From positions 193,710-257,709 of the forward strand of contig NZ_BJOU01000019.1 in assembly GCF_009932435.1 (NCBI RefSeq): a stretch of 64,000 bases of DNA, written 5' to 3'. This document shows, piece after piece, positions 43,215 through 50,837 of this stretch. The position numbers were made by a program, and so were the translations under genes. Every line of letters begins with the position of its first letter. Position 1 is the first letter of the stretch. This DNA comes from Gordonia crocea (GTDB taxonomy: Bacteria > Actinomycetota > Actinomycetes > Mycobacteriales > Mycobacteriaceae). Below the pieces are notes generated by a model, which made no database searches, was not told the DNA's origin, and saw only the letters and a program-made list of their open reading frames with translations.

Positions 43215-43859
43215 ATGGACGAAAACCCCGGCATCGCGAAGCTGTTCTCGGTTCTCATCGCCGGCGAGTACGCCGCCCATAGCCGGCTGATTTCCGAGTC
43301 CGCGATGGCGCCCGACGTGGCCAGCCGGATCGCGATCGGCCGGATGGCCGCCTCGGAGATGAACCACTTCGAGGAGCTGGCCCAGCAGCTGGTCAAGCGG
43401 GGGATCGACCCACTGGAGGCGGTGCTGACCCACCTCGACATCTTCGACCGGTACCACGGCACCACCAACCCCAAGACGTGGGACGAGGTGATGGTGAAGG
43501 CCTACGTCGGCGACGGCTTGGCCGCCGACGTCTACCGCGAGATCGCCGACGGGATGCCCGACGAGGCGCGCACCGTCGTGTCGACGGTGATGGCGCAGAC
43601 CGGCAACTCCGAGTTCGCCCGCGACTGGGTGCGCGCCCGGGTTGCCGAGCAGCCGGATCTGAAGTGGCCGTTGACCCTGTGGGGACGCCGCCTCCTAGGC
43701 GAGGCGATCACCCATGCGCAGTGGGTCCTCGCCGCTGAAGAGGAGGTGACCGACCTGCTGTTCACGGGGGGCTCCACCGACCTCGCCGCCGTTTCCCGAT
43801 TCTTCGACTCGGTCACCGAGCGTCATGCGGAACGCATGGCGGACTTGGGGTTGGGGTAG
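43215..43859 (+). CDS. ferritin-like fold protein (Rv3210c-like)
   Basis: A 214-residue all-helical protein of the ferritin-like hydroxylase group that includes Rv3210c. Likely metal ligands are in GEYAAHSRL, ASEMNHFEELAQQL and the later EAITHAQWVLAAEEEV, giving the E-ExxH pattern of a di-iron four-helix bundle. Related proteins include tRNA hydroxylase MiaE, but the substrate is not known here. It diverges from rhlE and is followed by a 193-base gap with a potential RNA structure. Confidence 0.82.
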   Translation: MDENPGIAKLFSVLIAGEYAAHSRLISESAMAPDVASRIAIGRMAASEMNHFEELAQQLVKRGIDPLEAVLTHLDIFDRYHGTTNPKTWDEVMVKAYVGDGLAADVYREIADGMPDEARTVVSTVMAQTGNSEFARDWVRARVAEQPDLKWPLTLWGRRLLGEAITHAQWVLAAEEEVTDLLFTGGSTDLAAVSRFFDSVTERHAERMADLGLG

Positions 43860-43958
43860 GTCAGACTCGCTTATCGGGCGCTGGTCCGACGGAATTGCGT
43901 CTGGCGTAGGCGGCGCCGATCGTTGTCGTTTTACTCGCGATCGTCATCGTGTGGGCGG

Positions 43959-44010
43959 CAAGCCCGCGTAGTGGCCTTCGTGGCTTCCGCTGTAGGCGAA
44001 ACCGGGCTTG
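43959..44010. repeat. inverted repeat upstream of the DUF3107 gene
   Basis: CAAGCCCG (43959-43966) and CGGGCTTG (44003-44010) are perfect complements enclosing 36 bases that contain smaller GCC/GGC stems. It lies in the 193-base gap between the ferritin-like and DUF3107 genes; the rest of the gap shows no gene. A TAGGCT -10-like element at 44040-44045 lies eight bases before the DUF3107 ATG and would give a leaderless transcript. Confidence 0.45.
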
Positions 44011-44052
44011 TGGCATGTCGTAGCGGGTCGGGTCTCGGCTAGGCTCTAGCCC

Positions 44053-44286
44053 ATGAGCGTGGAAGTGAAGATCGGCATCGTCGACAGCCCCCGGGAACTG
44101 GCCGTGCAGGTGGCCGATGACAGCGAGAAGACGTTCGACGCGGTGTCGGCCGCGCTGACCGGTAAGAGTGAATTGCTCACCCTCGTCGACGATCGCGGTT
44201 CGCGCTTCCTGGTCCCGTCGGCGAAGATCGCCTACGCCGAGGTCGGCAGCGCCGAGGTGCGCCGCGTGGGCTTCGGCTCCAAGTAG
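44053..44286 (+). CDS. DUF3107 protein (TB9.4-like)
   Basis: A 77-residue conserved actinobacterial protein, orthologue of M. tuberculosis Rv3208A (TB9.4), a T-cell antigen of unknown role. It reads VEVKIGIVDSPRELAVQV then DAVSAALTGKSELLTLVDD and ends KIAYAEVGSAEVRRVGFG; all three are family marks. Its size makes it a single alpha/beta domain. The ATG at 44053 may also be the transcript start. Convergent with the TetR gene, seven bases apart. Confidence 0.9.
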   Translation: MSVEVKIGIVDSPRELAVQVADDSEKTFDAVSAALTGKSELLTLVDDRGSRFLVPSAKIAYAEVGSAEVRRVGFGSK

Positions 44287-44292
44287 CCGCCG

Positions 44293-44985
<693 letters not shown>

Positions 44986-45037
44986 TCAACCGTGGAGCCT
45001 GCGCGGGATACCGCGCGGCCTGTGAGAAAGTTAACGC

Positions 45038-46156
45038 GTGAACCGATCCGAGGACGGCCGATCCGGCGCGCCTCGACCCCGAGCGGGCGAGGCGGCGCGT
45101 CCGCGTCCGCGTCCGCGTCCGCGCGCCGGGCAGTCCGAGTCATATCCGCGAGCCGGGCAGTCGTCGGCCCGTGGAGCCGCCGGGGCCCGACCGGGCCCGC
45201 CCCCGCCGCCCCGCACGTCGGTACCCCGGCCGGGGCCGGGGCAACCACTGACGGCCACCTGGGATCCGTCGACGGAATCGTCGTCCGCCGATGCGGCCGA
45301 GGGCAATGTGTTCTCCCGCTTCGTCGCCGCCTACGGGTGGCGCGCCTACGCGATCCCGGTTCTCGCGGTGCTCACCGTCATGCTGGTGGTCATGACGATC
45401 CGCGGCGGGAATGCCGACGGGGCGGCCGACGGTGCCTCCCCGGACAGCGGGCGCAACACCGACGTGGTCAAGGAGTCGACGCCGGTGGGCGCCCCGACGG
45501 GCACGATCGCCGCATCGGCGCTGCCGGTCGGCGCACTCCCACCTGACGGGCATTTCACCAGGGTCGGTAAGAAGTCTTTCCACGCGGTGCCGGTGAAGGC
45601 CGCACAGAAGGTCGGAACCGGCGCGCAGCTGTACACCTACACCGTCGAGGTCGAGAACGGGTTGGCGCCCATCGACTACTCCGGTGATCGTGCTTTCGCG
45701 TCGATGGTCGACGCGACCCTGGCCAATTCCAAGAGCTGGATCGGTGGCGGCAAGGTTTCGTTCAAACGGGTCAACGCGGGGCAGAACCCAGACTTGCGGA
45801 TCTCGCTGACGTCGCCCAACACCACCCGCGAACTGTGCGGCTACCAGATCAAACTGGAGAGCTCCTGCTTTTACCCGCCGACCCGACAGGTCCTCATCAA
45901 CGAGGCCCGCTGGGTGCGCGGCGCGCTCTCGTTCTCCGGCGACACGCACAGCTACCGTCAGTACCTCGTGAACCACGAGGTCGGGCACGGAATCGGCTAC
46001 GAGGCGCACGAACCGTGCAAGCAGAACGGCGCTCTCGCACCGATCATGATGCAGCAATCGTTCGGAACGAGTAACAAGGACATCATGGGACTCGATCCGG
46101 ACATGAACGCCAATCGGGCGTTGAGCTGCAGACCCAACCCGTGGCCGTTCCCATGA
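45038..46156 (+). CDS. DUF3152 membrane-anchored metalloprotease-like protein
   Basis: A 372-residue protein with a long Pro/Arg-rich cytoplasmic N-terminus (RPRPRPRPRAGQSESYPRAG), one membrane helix about residues 105-122 (YAIPVLAVLTVMLVVMTI), and an extracytoplasmic DUF3152 domain. The domain has HEVGHGIGYEAHEPC, a zinc-protease HExxH motif with a third ligand His downstream, and IMMQQSF like metzincin Met-turns. Orthologue of Rv3207c; substrate unknown. Two cysteine pairs are visible outside. ATGA overlap couples it to moeZ. Confidence 0.85.
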   Translation: MNRSEDGRSGAPRPRAGEAARPRPRPRPRAGQSESYPRAGQSSARGAAGARPGPPPPPRTSVPRPGPGQPLTATWDPSTESSSADAAEGNVFSRFVAAYGWRAYAIPVLAVLTVMLVVMTIRGGNADGAADGASPDSGRNTDVVKESTPVGAPTGTIAASALPVGALPPDGHFTRVGKKSFHAVPVKAAQKVGTGAQLYTYTVEVENGLAPIDYSGDRAFASMVDATLANSKSWIGGGKVSFKRVNAGQNPDLRISLTSPNTTRELCGYQIKLESSCFYPPTRQVLINEARWVRGALSFSGDTHSYRQYLVNHEVGHGIGYEAHEPCKQNGALAPIMMQQSFGTSNKDIMGLDPDMNANRALSCRPNPWPFP

Positions 46157-47325
46157 CGCTGCCACCGCTGGTGGACCCGGCCGCCGCACTGAGCCGCGAC
46201 GAGGTCGGCCGCTACAGCCGCCACCTGATCATCCCCGACGTCGGGATGGCCGGGCAGAAGCGACTGAAGAACGCCAAGGTCTTGGTCATCGGGGCCGGCG
46301 GGCTGGGCTCGCCGACGCTGATGTACCTCGCGGCCGCCGGTGTCGGCACGATCGGGATCGTCGACTTCGACGTCGTCGACGAGTCGAACCTGCAGCGTCA
46401 GGTGATCCACGGGCAGTCCGACATCGGCATCCCCAAAGCCCAGTCGGCCAAGAACTCGATGCTCGAGATCAACCCGTACATCACCGTGGTGACCCATGAG
46501 GTGGCGCTGAGCAACGAGAACGCGGTGGAACTGTTCTCGCAGTACGACCTGATCCTCGACGGTGCCGACAACTTCGCGACCCGCTACCTCGTCAACGATG
46601 CGGCAATCCTTGCCGGCAAGCCCTATGTGTGGGGTTCGATCTATCGCTTCGAGGGCCAGGTGTCGGTGTTCTGGGAGTCGGCACCTGACGGGCTCGGCAT
46701 CAACTACCGCGACCTGTACCCGCAGGCACCGCCGCCGGGGATGGTGCCCTCCTGCGCCGAGGGCGGCGTGCTCGGCATCCTCTGTGCGACGATCGGCTCG
46801 ATCATGGGCACCGAGGCGATCAAGCTGATCTGCGGGATCGGTGAATCGCTGCTCGGCCGGCTGATGGTGTACGACGCGCTGGAGATGACCTTCCGCACGG
46901 TGCGGATCCGCAAGGACCCGGCCGGGGCGAAGGTCACCGAGCTTATCGACTACGACGACTTCTGCGGCGTTGTCTCCGACGAGGCGCAGGCCGCTGCCGC
47001 CGATTCGACGCTGACCCCGAGCGAGGTCAAGGCGAGGCTCGACGACGGTGCCCCGGTCGCCCTGATCGACGTCCGCGACCCGGTGGAGTGGGACATCGTC
47101 CACCTGCCCGGCGCGACGCTGATCCCCAAGGGCGAGTTCGAGTCGGGGGAGGGGCTGGGCAAGATCCCGCAGGACCGCCCGGTCGTCCTCTACTGCCGCA
47201 CCGGGATCCGCTCGGCCGAGGTGTTGGCCATGGTCAAGAGCGCCGGGTTCGCCGACGCCACCCACATCCAGGGCGGGATCACCGCGTGGGCGCAGCAGGT
47301 CGACCCGTCGATGCCCATCTACTGA
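46153..47325 (+). CDS. moeZ: adenylyltransferase/sulfurtransferase MoeZ
   Basis: E1-like enzyme that activates sulfur-carrier proteins (MoaD, CysO-type) by adenylation and delivers sulfur from a rhodanese domain, serving molybdopterin and sulfur-assimilation pathways. The 390-residue product has the ThiF-type domain (RYSRHLIIPDVGMAGQKRL, VIGAGGLGSPTLMYLAAAG, QRQVIHGQSDIG) and a C-terminal rhodanese domain (ALIDVRDPVEWDI and active-site VVLYCRTGIRSAEV). Orthologue of Rv3206c. The ATG at 46153 overlaps the previous stop. Confidence 0.93.
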   Translation: MTLPPLVDPAAALSRDEVGRYSRHLIIPDVGMAGQKRLKNAKVLVIGAGGLGSPTLMYLAAAGVGTIGIVDFDVVDESNLQRQVIHGQSDIGIPKAQSAKNSMLEINPYITVVTHEVALSNENAVELFSQYDLILDGADNFATRYLVNDAAILAGKPYVWGSIYRFEGQVSVFWESAPDGLGINYRDLYPQAPPPGMVPSCAEGGVLGILCATIGSIMGTEAIKLICGIGESLLGRLMVYDALEMTFRTVRIRKDPAGAKVTELIDYDDFCGVVSDEAQAAAADSTLTPSEVKARLDDGAPVALIDVRDPVEWDIVHLPGATLIPKGEFESGEGLGKIPQDRPVVLYCRTGIRSAEVLAMVKSAGFADATHIQGGITAWAQQVDPSMPIY

Positions 47326-47338
47326 AGGCCAGGCCACC

Positions 47339-47995
47339 GTGTCCCGTGTGCGCGTTCACAACTTCTCGATCTCGCTCGACGGCTTCGGGACCGGCGAGGA
47401 CCAAACCTTCGACGAACCGTTCGGCCATGCCGGCACCCGACTGCTGGAATGGGCGTTCCCGACCCGCACCTTCACCGACATGGGATTCCACGGCGAGCAG
47501 CCGGGCACCGCGGGTGTCGACGAGGCTTTCGCCAGCCGGTGGAACGCCGGTGTCGGGGTGGAGATCATGGGCCGCAACAAGTTTGCCCCCAAACCCGGGC
47601 CGTGGCCCGACGACCAGTGGCAGGGCTGGTGGGGTGACGAGCCGCCGTTTCACACCCCGGTCGTCGTCCTCACCCACCACCCCCGGCCTCCGCTGGAGTT
47701 GTCCGGCGGCACGACCTTCCACTTCCTCGACGCACCGCCGGCCGAGGCCCTCGCCTACGCCCGGGAACTGGCGGGCGACAAGGACATCCGCATCGGCGGC
47801 GGGACGAGCACCGTGCGCGAGTTCCTGAGCGCCGACCTGGTCGACGAGATGCACATCGCCGTCGTGCCGGTGCTCCTCGGCCGCGGCGAGCGGCTCTGGG
47901 ACGGCCTGGAGGGGATCGAGAAGCGCTTCGACATCGAGAGCGTCACATCGCCCAGCGGTGTCGTGCACCTGACGTTCACCCGTCTCGCCGATTGA
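47339..47995 (+). CDS. dihydrofolate reductase/RibD-C fold protein
   Basis: A 218-residue DHFR-fold protein of the RibD C-terminal family. It shows VHNFSISLDGFGTGEDQTF, EIMGRNKFAPKPGPW, VVVLTHHPRPPL, IRIGGGTSTVREFLSADLVD and HIAVVPVLLGRGERLW. Such proteins are putative NADPH-dependent reductases, many linked to deazaflavin, riboflavin or antibiotic chemistry, without established substrate. GTG start, 13 bases after moeZ, so likely cotranscribed; a terminator lies about 90 bases after its stop. It is not at this place in M. tuberculosis and marks the start of a variable pocket. Confidence 0.82.
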   Translation: MSRVRVHNFSISLDGFGTGEDQTFDEPFGHAGTRLLEWAFPTRTFTDMGFHGEQPGTAGVDEAFASRWNAGVGVEIMGRNKFAPKPGPWPDDQWQGWWGDEPPFHTPVVVLTHHPRPPLELSGGTTFHFLDAPPAEALAYARELAGDKDIRIGGGTSTVREFLSADLVDEMHIAVVPVLLGRGERLWDGLEGIEKRFDIESVTSPSGVVHLTFTRLAD

Positions 47996-48040
47996 CCTGC
48001 GGAGTGCTCGATCACAGATCGGTGATCGGGGGCGCCGTGT

Positions 48041-48107
48041 GGTCGGGGCCGTTCATACGCCGGCGTTGCGCTGGCGCAGTGGACCGGCCCCGACCGGGGC
48101 CGTTTTT
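48041..48107 (+). terminator. terminator with competing antiterminator stem
   Basis: CGGCCCC (48085-48091) and GGGGCCG (48096-48102) form a stem with a GACC loop followed by TTTTT (48103-48107): a standard intrinsic terminator. The upstream segment GGTCGGGGCCG (48041-48051) is exactly complementary to CGGCCCCGACC (48085-48095), so it can capture the 5' half of the terminator stem. Smaller hairpins lie at 48010-48027 and around 48068-48080. The 256-base gap 47996-48251 has no convincing gene. Confidence 0.65.
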
Positions 48108-48251
48108 CGCTATGAAGTTCTCAAGGTACGTGTGTGGCCCGCGGGCCGAAGGTGCTGCGCTGGGTTAACGGATTAGTTCTGGACGGTGCCTGCGGCTCAG
48201 GCTGCGGCGTGGTCGGCGATAGTGAGGGTGCGTCGGTGGTGGCAGCGAAAG

Positions 48252-48554
48252 TCACCTCCTTCGGGTGGTGGCCGGCGCCAACGGCAACTCCCGCAACAAG
48301 TCACGGCCGTTCTTCAACCGGTGCCGCACCGGGATGCCGATGACTTCGGCCCGGGCGGTCGCAGCGGCCAATAGATAGGAGGCGATGTTGCCCATCCGGA
48401 CCGCGGTGACCATCACCCCCAGCAAGGCGTTGTCGTCGGCGATCGCCTCTGCCGACGCCAACAACGAGCCCAAGCCAGTACCGGATTCGACGGCGGCCGG
48501 CGCCAGGTCGTCGGCCAGGTCGGTGACGAATGCGGTGAGTTCGTCGTGGTTCAT
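48252..48554 (-). pseudogene. truncated gene, N-terminal fragment resembling HNH/13E12-type proteins
   Basis: A 100-residue open frame, mostly helical, with ASYLLAAATARAEVIGIPVR and KNGRDLLRELPLAPATTRR at the end. This end resembles the segment just ahead of the DUF222 domain in actinobacterial HNH endonuclease (13E12-repeat) proteins, where the sequence normally continues for several hundred residues. Here the frame stops immediately after it and downstream sequence shows no continuation in any frame that I can see. It is probably a remnant, but a short intact hypothetical gene cannot be excluded. Bordered by a large dyad upstream. Confidence 0.5.
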
Positions 48555-48567
48555 GTGACCCCCCAGG

Positions 48568-48599
48568 TCCGGGTTCGCATCATGTGGTGCGGACCCGGA
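48568..48599. repeat. 32-bp imperfect palindrome
   Basis: Arms TCCGGGTTCGCATCA and TGGTGCGGACCCGGA are complementary at 13 of 15 positions around a two-base centre, with both mismatches G-U tolerant in one strand's RNA. It lies 14 bases upstream of the truncated gene. The rest of the 48555-48734 gap is AT-rich and shows no gene. Confidence 0.6.
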
Positions 48600-48734
48600 T
48601 TAGAAACTGCGTTCTGCTGTTCTTACGAACTAGATTTCACTCTAAACGAGAGGTCTGATAACCGCGTTCTAGCGGATTGAACTGCATCGATGGTGCGGAA
48701 CGGCAGCGTCGGAAGTCAGGGTGGGTGGTTACGT

Positions 48735-49592
48735 CTAGACGCGCAGCCGGACCTGGTCGACGACTCGCATCAGGCCGGGCAGTGCGCCCGCCGTCGACCG
48801 GGGGTGCAGGGCGTGCACGGCCAAGCGGAACATGGTGGCGCGCAACAACATCTGCCCCCACTCGGGCTGATCGGCCCATCGGTCGAGCAGGTTGTCGTCG
48901 GCACCGCCCCAGGCCAGCGAATCCACCGCGACCACGGCGGCGGCCCACGACGCGGGCCGCCAGTATGGGACGATATCGGTGATGCCGGGGGCGGCGGCGC
49001 CGGCGAACAGGACCGTGCCGAACAGGTCACCGTGCACGATCTGCGACGGCGACGTCACCGGACGACGCAGCCCGGCCAGAGTCTTGACCGCCTCGAGGCT
49101 GGACTTCCCGTCGTCGGTGACCGGCTCGGCCATGCCGGCGGCCCGCGCGGTGCGCAGCGGTTGGTCCTCCCACGCGGCGCGGTCGGCGGCGGTGAACACG
49201 TCGACATCGGTGTATGGCGGGGCCGGAGGCTGCAGCAGGAAGCGAGGGCGTTCCAGCTTGGTCAGCGCAGCGTGCAGCCGATCGGCGACCTGCAGCACCT
49301 CGTCGTAGCGGGGCTCCGGCGATCCGGCGATGTAGGTGTCGGCCCGCCAGCCGGACACGACGTAGCGCCCGTCGGTGGAGCGGAACGGCCGCGCGATCCG
49401 CAGACCGTCGACGTAGAGGTTTTCCCTGGTGGCGGCGGACCAGGCGGCGCGCGCGTGGTCGGGGACCATCGACAGCACCACTTCGCCCACACGCCAGCCG
49501 CCGACCCACTGGTCACCCATCGCGATCGGCGGGTGCGCGGTCAGACCGAAGGTCTGCAGCACGTGCTCGGGCGGTTCGACAGGACTCGTCAC
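48735..49592 (-). CDS. TIGR02569 family protein (Rv3205c-like)
   Basis: A 285-residue conserved actinobacterial protein with a distant aminoglycoside phosphotransferase/kinase look: SPSQIVHGDLFGTVLFAGAA resembles the HGD(l)xxxN loop of that fold but lacks the asparagine at the usual place, and GITDIVPYWRPASWAAAVVA resembles the metal-binding IDW segment. Whether it is catalytic is unclear. Orthologue of Rv3205c. GTG start at 49590-49592. It is transcribed with the ATL and hydrolase genes upstream. Confidence 0.82.
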   Translation of the reverse strand: MTSPVEPPEHVLQTFGLTAHPPIAMGDQWVGGWRVGEVVLSMVPDHARAAWSAATRENLYVDGLRIARPFRSTDGRYVVSGWRADTYIAGSPEPRYDEVLQVADRLHAALTKLERPRFLLQPPAPPYTDVDVFTAADRAAWEDQPLRTARAAGMAEPVTDDGKSSLEAVKTLAGLRRPVTSPSQIVHGDLFGTVLFAGAAAPGITDIVPYWRPASWAAAVVAVDSLAWGGADDNLLDRWADQPEWGQMLLRATMFRLAVHALHPRSTAGALPGLMRVVDQVRLRV

Positions 49593-49650
49593 GAGCCCAG
49601 ATTACCCAGCTAGTCGCCCGATTTCGGGCAGCGACACCGGCCACGGCGGA

Positions 49651-49956
49651 TCAGGGGGCGTCGGGTGTCCAGCGGCAGCGGCGCAGGACGACCCGCCCGT
49701 CGACGACGGGCACGCCCTCTTGCGCCAGGCGCGACAATTGGCGCGAGGCCAGGTGCGCGGGCGGGCGCCCGCTCGCACTGATCACGCGGTGCCAGGGCAG
49801 ATCGGCGGAATCGGTCCGCATGATCCACCCGACGATGCGCGGGCTGGACAACCCCGCCGCGGCGGCCAGGTCGCCGTAGGTGGTGACCGACCCGGCCGGG
49901 ACGGCCGCGACAAGCGCGCGGACCCGCTCCACGTCGTCGTCGGTGACCCGGCCCAT
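49651..49956 (-). CDS. alkyltransferase-like (ATL) protein
   Basis: A 101-residue MGMT-fold protein with helix-turn-helix VTTYGDLAAAAGLSSPRIVG and the active-site box PWHRVI, where the alkyl-accepting cysteine of PCHRV is replaced by tryptophan. That replacement defines ATL proteins, which bind O6-alkylguanine without repairing it and hand the lesion to nucleotide excision repair. Orthologue of Rv3204. Twelve bases after the upstream hydrolase gene, same strand. Confidence 0.9.
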   Translation of the reverse strand: MGRVTDDDVERVRALVAAVPAGSVTTYGDLAAAAGLSSPRIVGWIMRTDSADLPWHRVISASGRPPAHLASRQLSRLAQEGVPVVDGRVVLRRCRWTPDAP

Positions 49957-49968
49957 CGCGACGGGTCC

Positions 49969-50766
49969 TCAGTCCGACCCGGTGGCCGCGCGGACCAGAC
50001 GGGCGACGAGCTCGGGCACCAGGAACGGGACCATGTGTTCGCAGTCGGCGTGATGGATGCGCACCGAGTTGGGCCGCTCGCGTGCGCAGGCTTTGAGAAA
50101 CGCCGGGCTGACCAGCGGTGGCGCCACCCGGTCGGCGACGACGACGTCGGTGGGCACCGTCGGCGGCGGCAGTTCGGCGGGGGTGGCCATCTCGCTCCAC
50201 GCGGTGGCCGCGGCGGGTTGGCTGACGCGCCAGCCGTAGGCCCCCGCCGGCAACCCGAGGGATTCCGACGGTTGCAGGTGCACGGCGATCTCCTCGTCGA
50301 GGACCTCGTCGGGGATGTCGGCCCACCCCTCGGCGCGCTTGGCGTCGCGGGCCGCCGACGGCGACGGGTAGGTCCAGTGGGCCATGCTGGCCGCGGCCAC
50401 CTCGAGGGCGCGCCCGGGATCCAGGCCTTGCGCGGGATCCAGCAGCACCAGGGCGCGGACCCGGTCGGGGTGGCGCTGCGCCAGCCGGATCGCCAGCGCA
50501 CCGCCAAACGAGTGTCCGACGACGGTGAGCGGAGAATCCGTTTGCGCGACAAGCGAATCGAGGGCGTGCAGGTGGGCGTCATAGGACCACGGCGGTTCCC
50601 AGGGGGATTCGCCGTGGCCGAGTAGGTCGGGGGCGACGACGCGGTGATCGGGCAGATCGGTAGCCAACCGGGCCCACCGGCGGCCGTGCCCGGTCAACCC
50701 GTGCAGGGCGAGGACGACCCGGTCGGAATCGGCCGGTCCGAAGGTCTCGACGGAGAGCTCAGTCAT
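49969..50766 (-). CDS. alpha/beta hydrolase (LipV-like)
   Basis: A 265-residue alpha/beta-hydrolase. It has the oxyanion region LALHGLTGHGRRWARLATDL, nucleophile elbow VVGHSFGGALAI, an acid in a later VADRVAPPLVS-type segment and the terminal His in HHADCEHMVPF. The layout and place match Rv3203 (LipV), a lipase/esterase; no signal peptide is present. ATG 50766 is adjacent to the divergent adnA promoter region. Confidence 0.87.
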   Translation of the reverse strand: MTELSVETFGPADSDRVVLALHGLTGHGRRWARLATDLPDHRVVAPDLLGHGESPWEPPWSYDAHLHALDSLVAQTDSPLTVVGHSFGGALAIRLAQRHPDRVRALVLLDPAQGLDPGRALEVAAASMAHWTYPSPSAARDAKRAEGWADIPDEVLDEEIAVHLQPSESLGLPAGAYGWRVSQPAAATAWSEMATPAELPPPTVPTDVVVADRVAPPLVSPAFLKACARERPNSVRIHHADCEHMVPFLVPELVARLVRAATGSD

Positions 50767-50837
50767 GGTGGTCCCGACGATAGCCGACCGCCCGGTTCGG
50801 GCACGGCGGTGTCGGCCCGCCGTGATTCGATAGGGGC

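Noticed and set aside
47996..48120. tRNA or other known structured RNA gene
   Set aside because: No T-loop GTTCRA box or cloverleaf spacing could be found; the hairpins fit a terminator region better.
48134..48343. 69-codon plus-strand ORF after the terminator
   Set aside because: No ribosome-binding site of note, no homology and overlap with the truncated minus-strand gene; likely chance.
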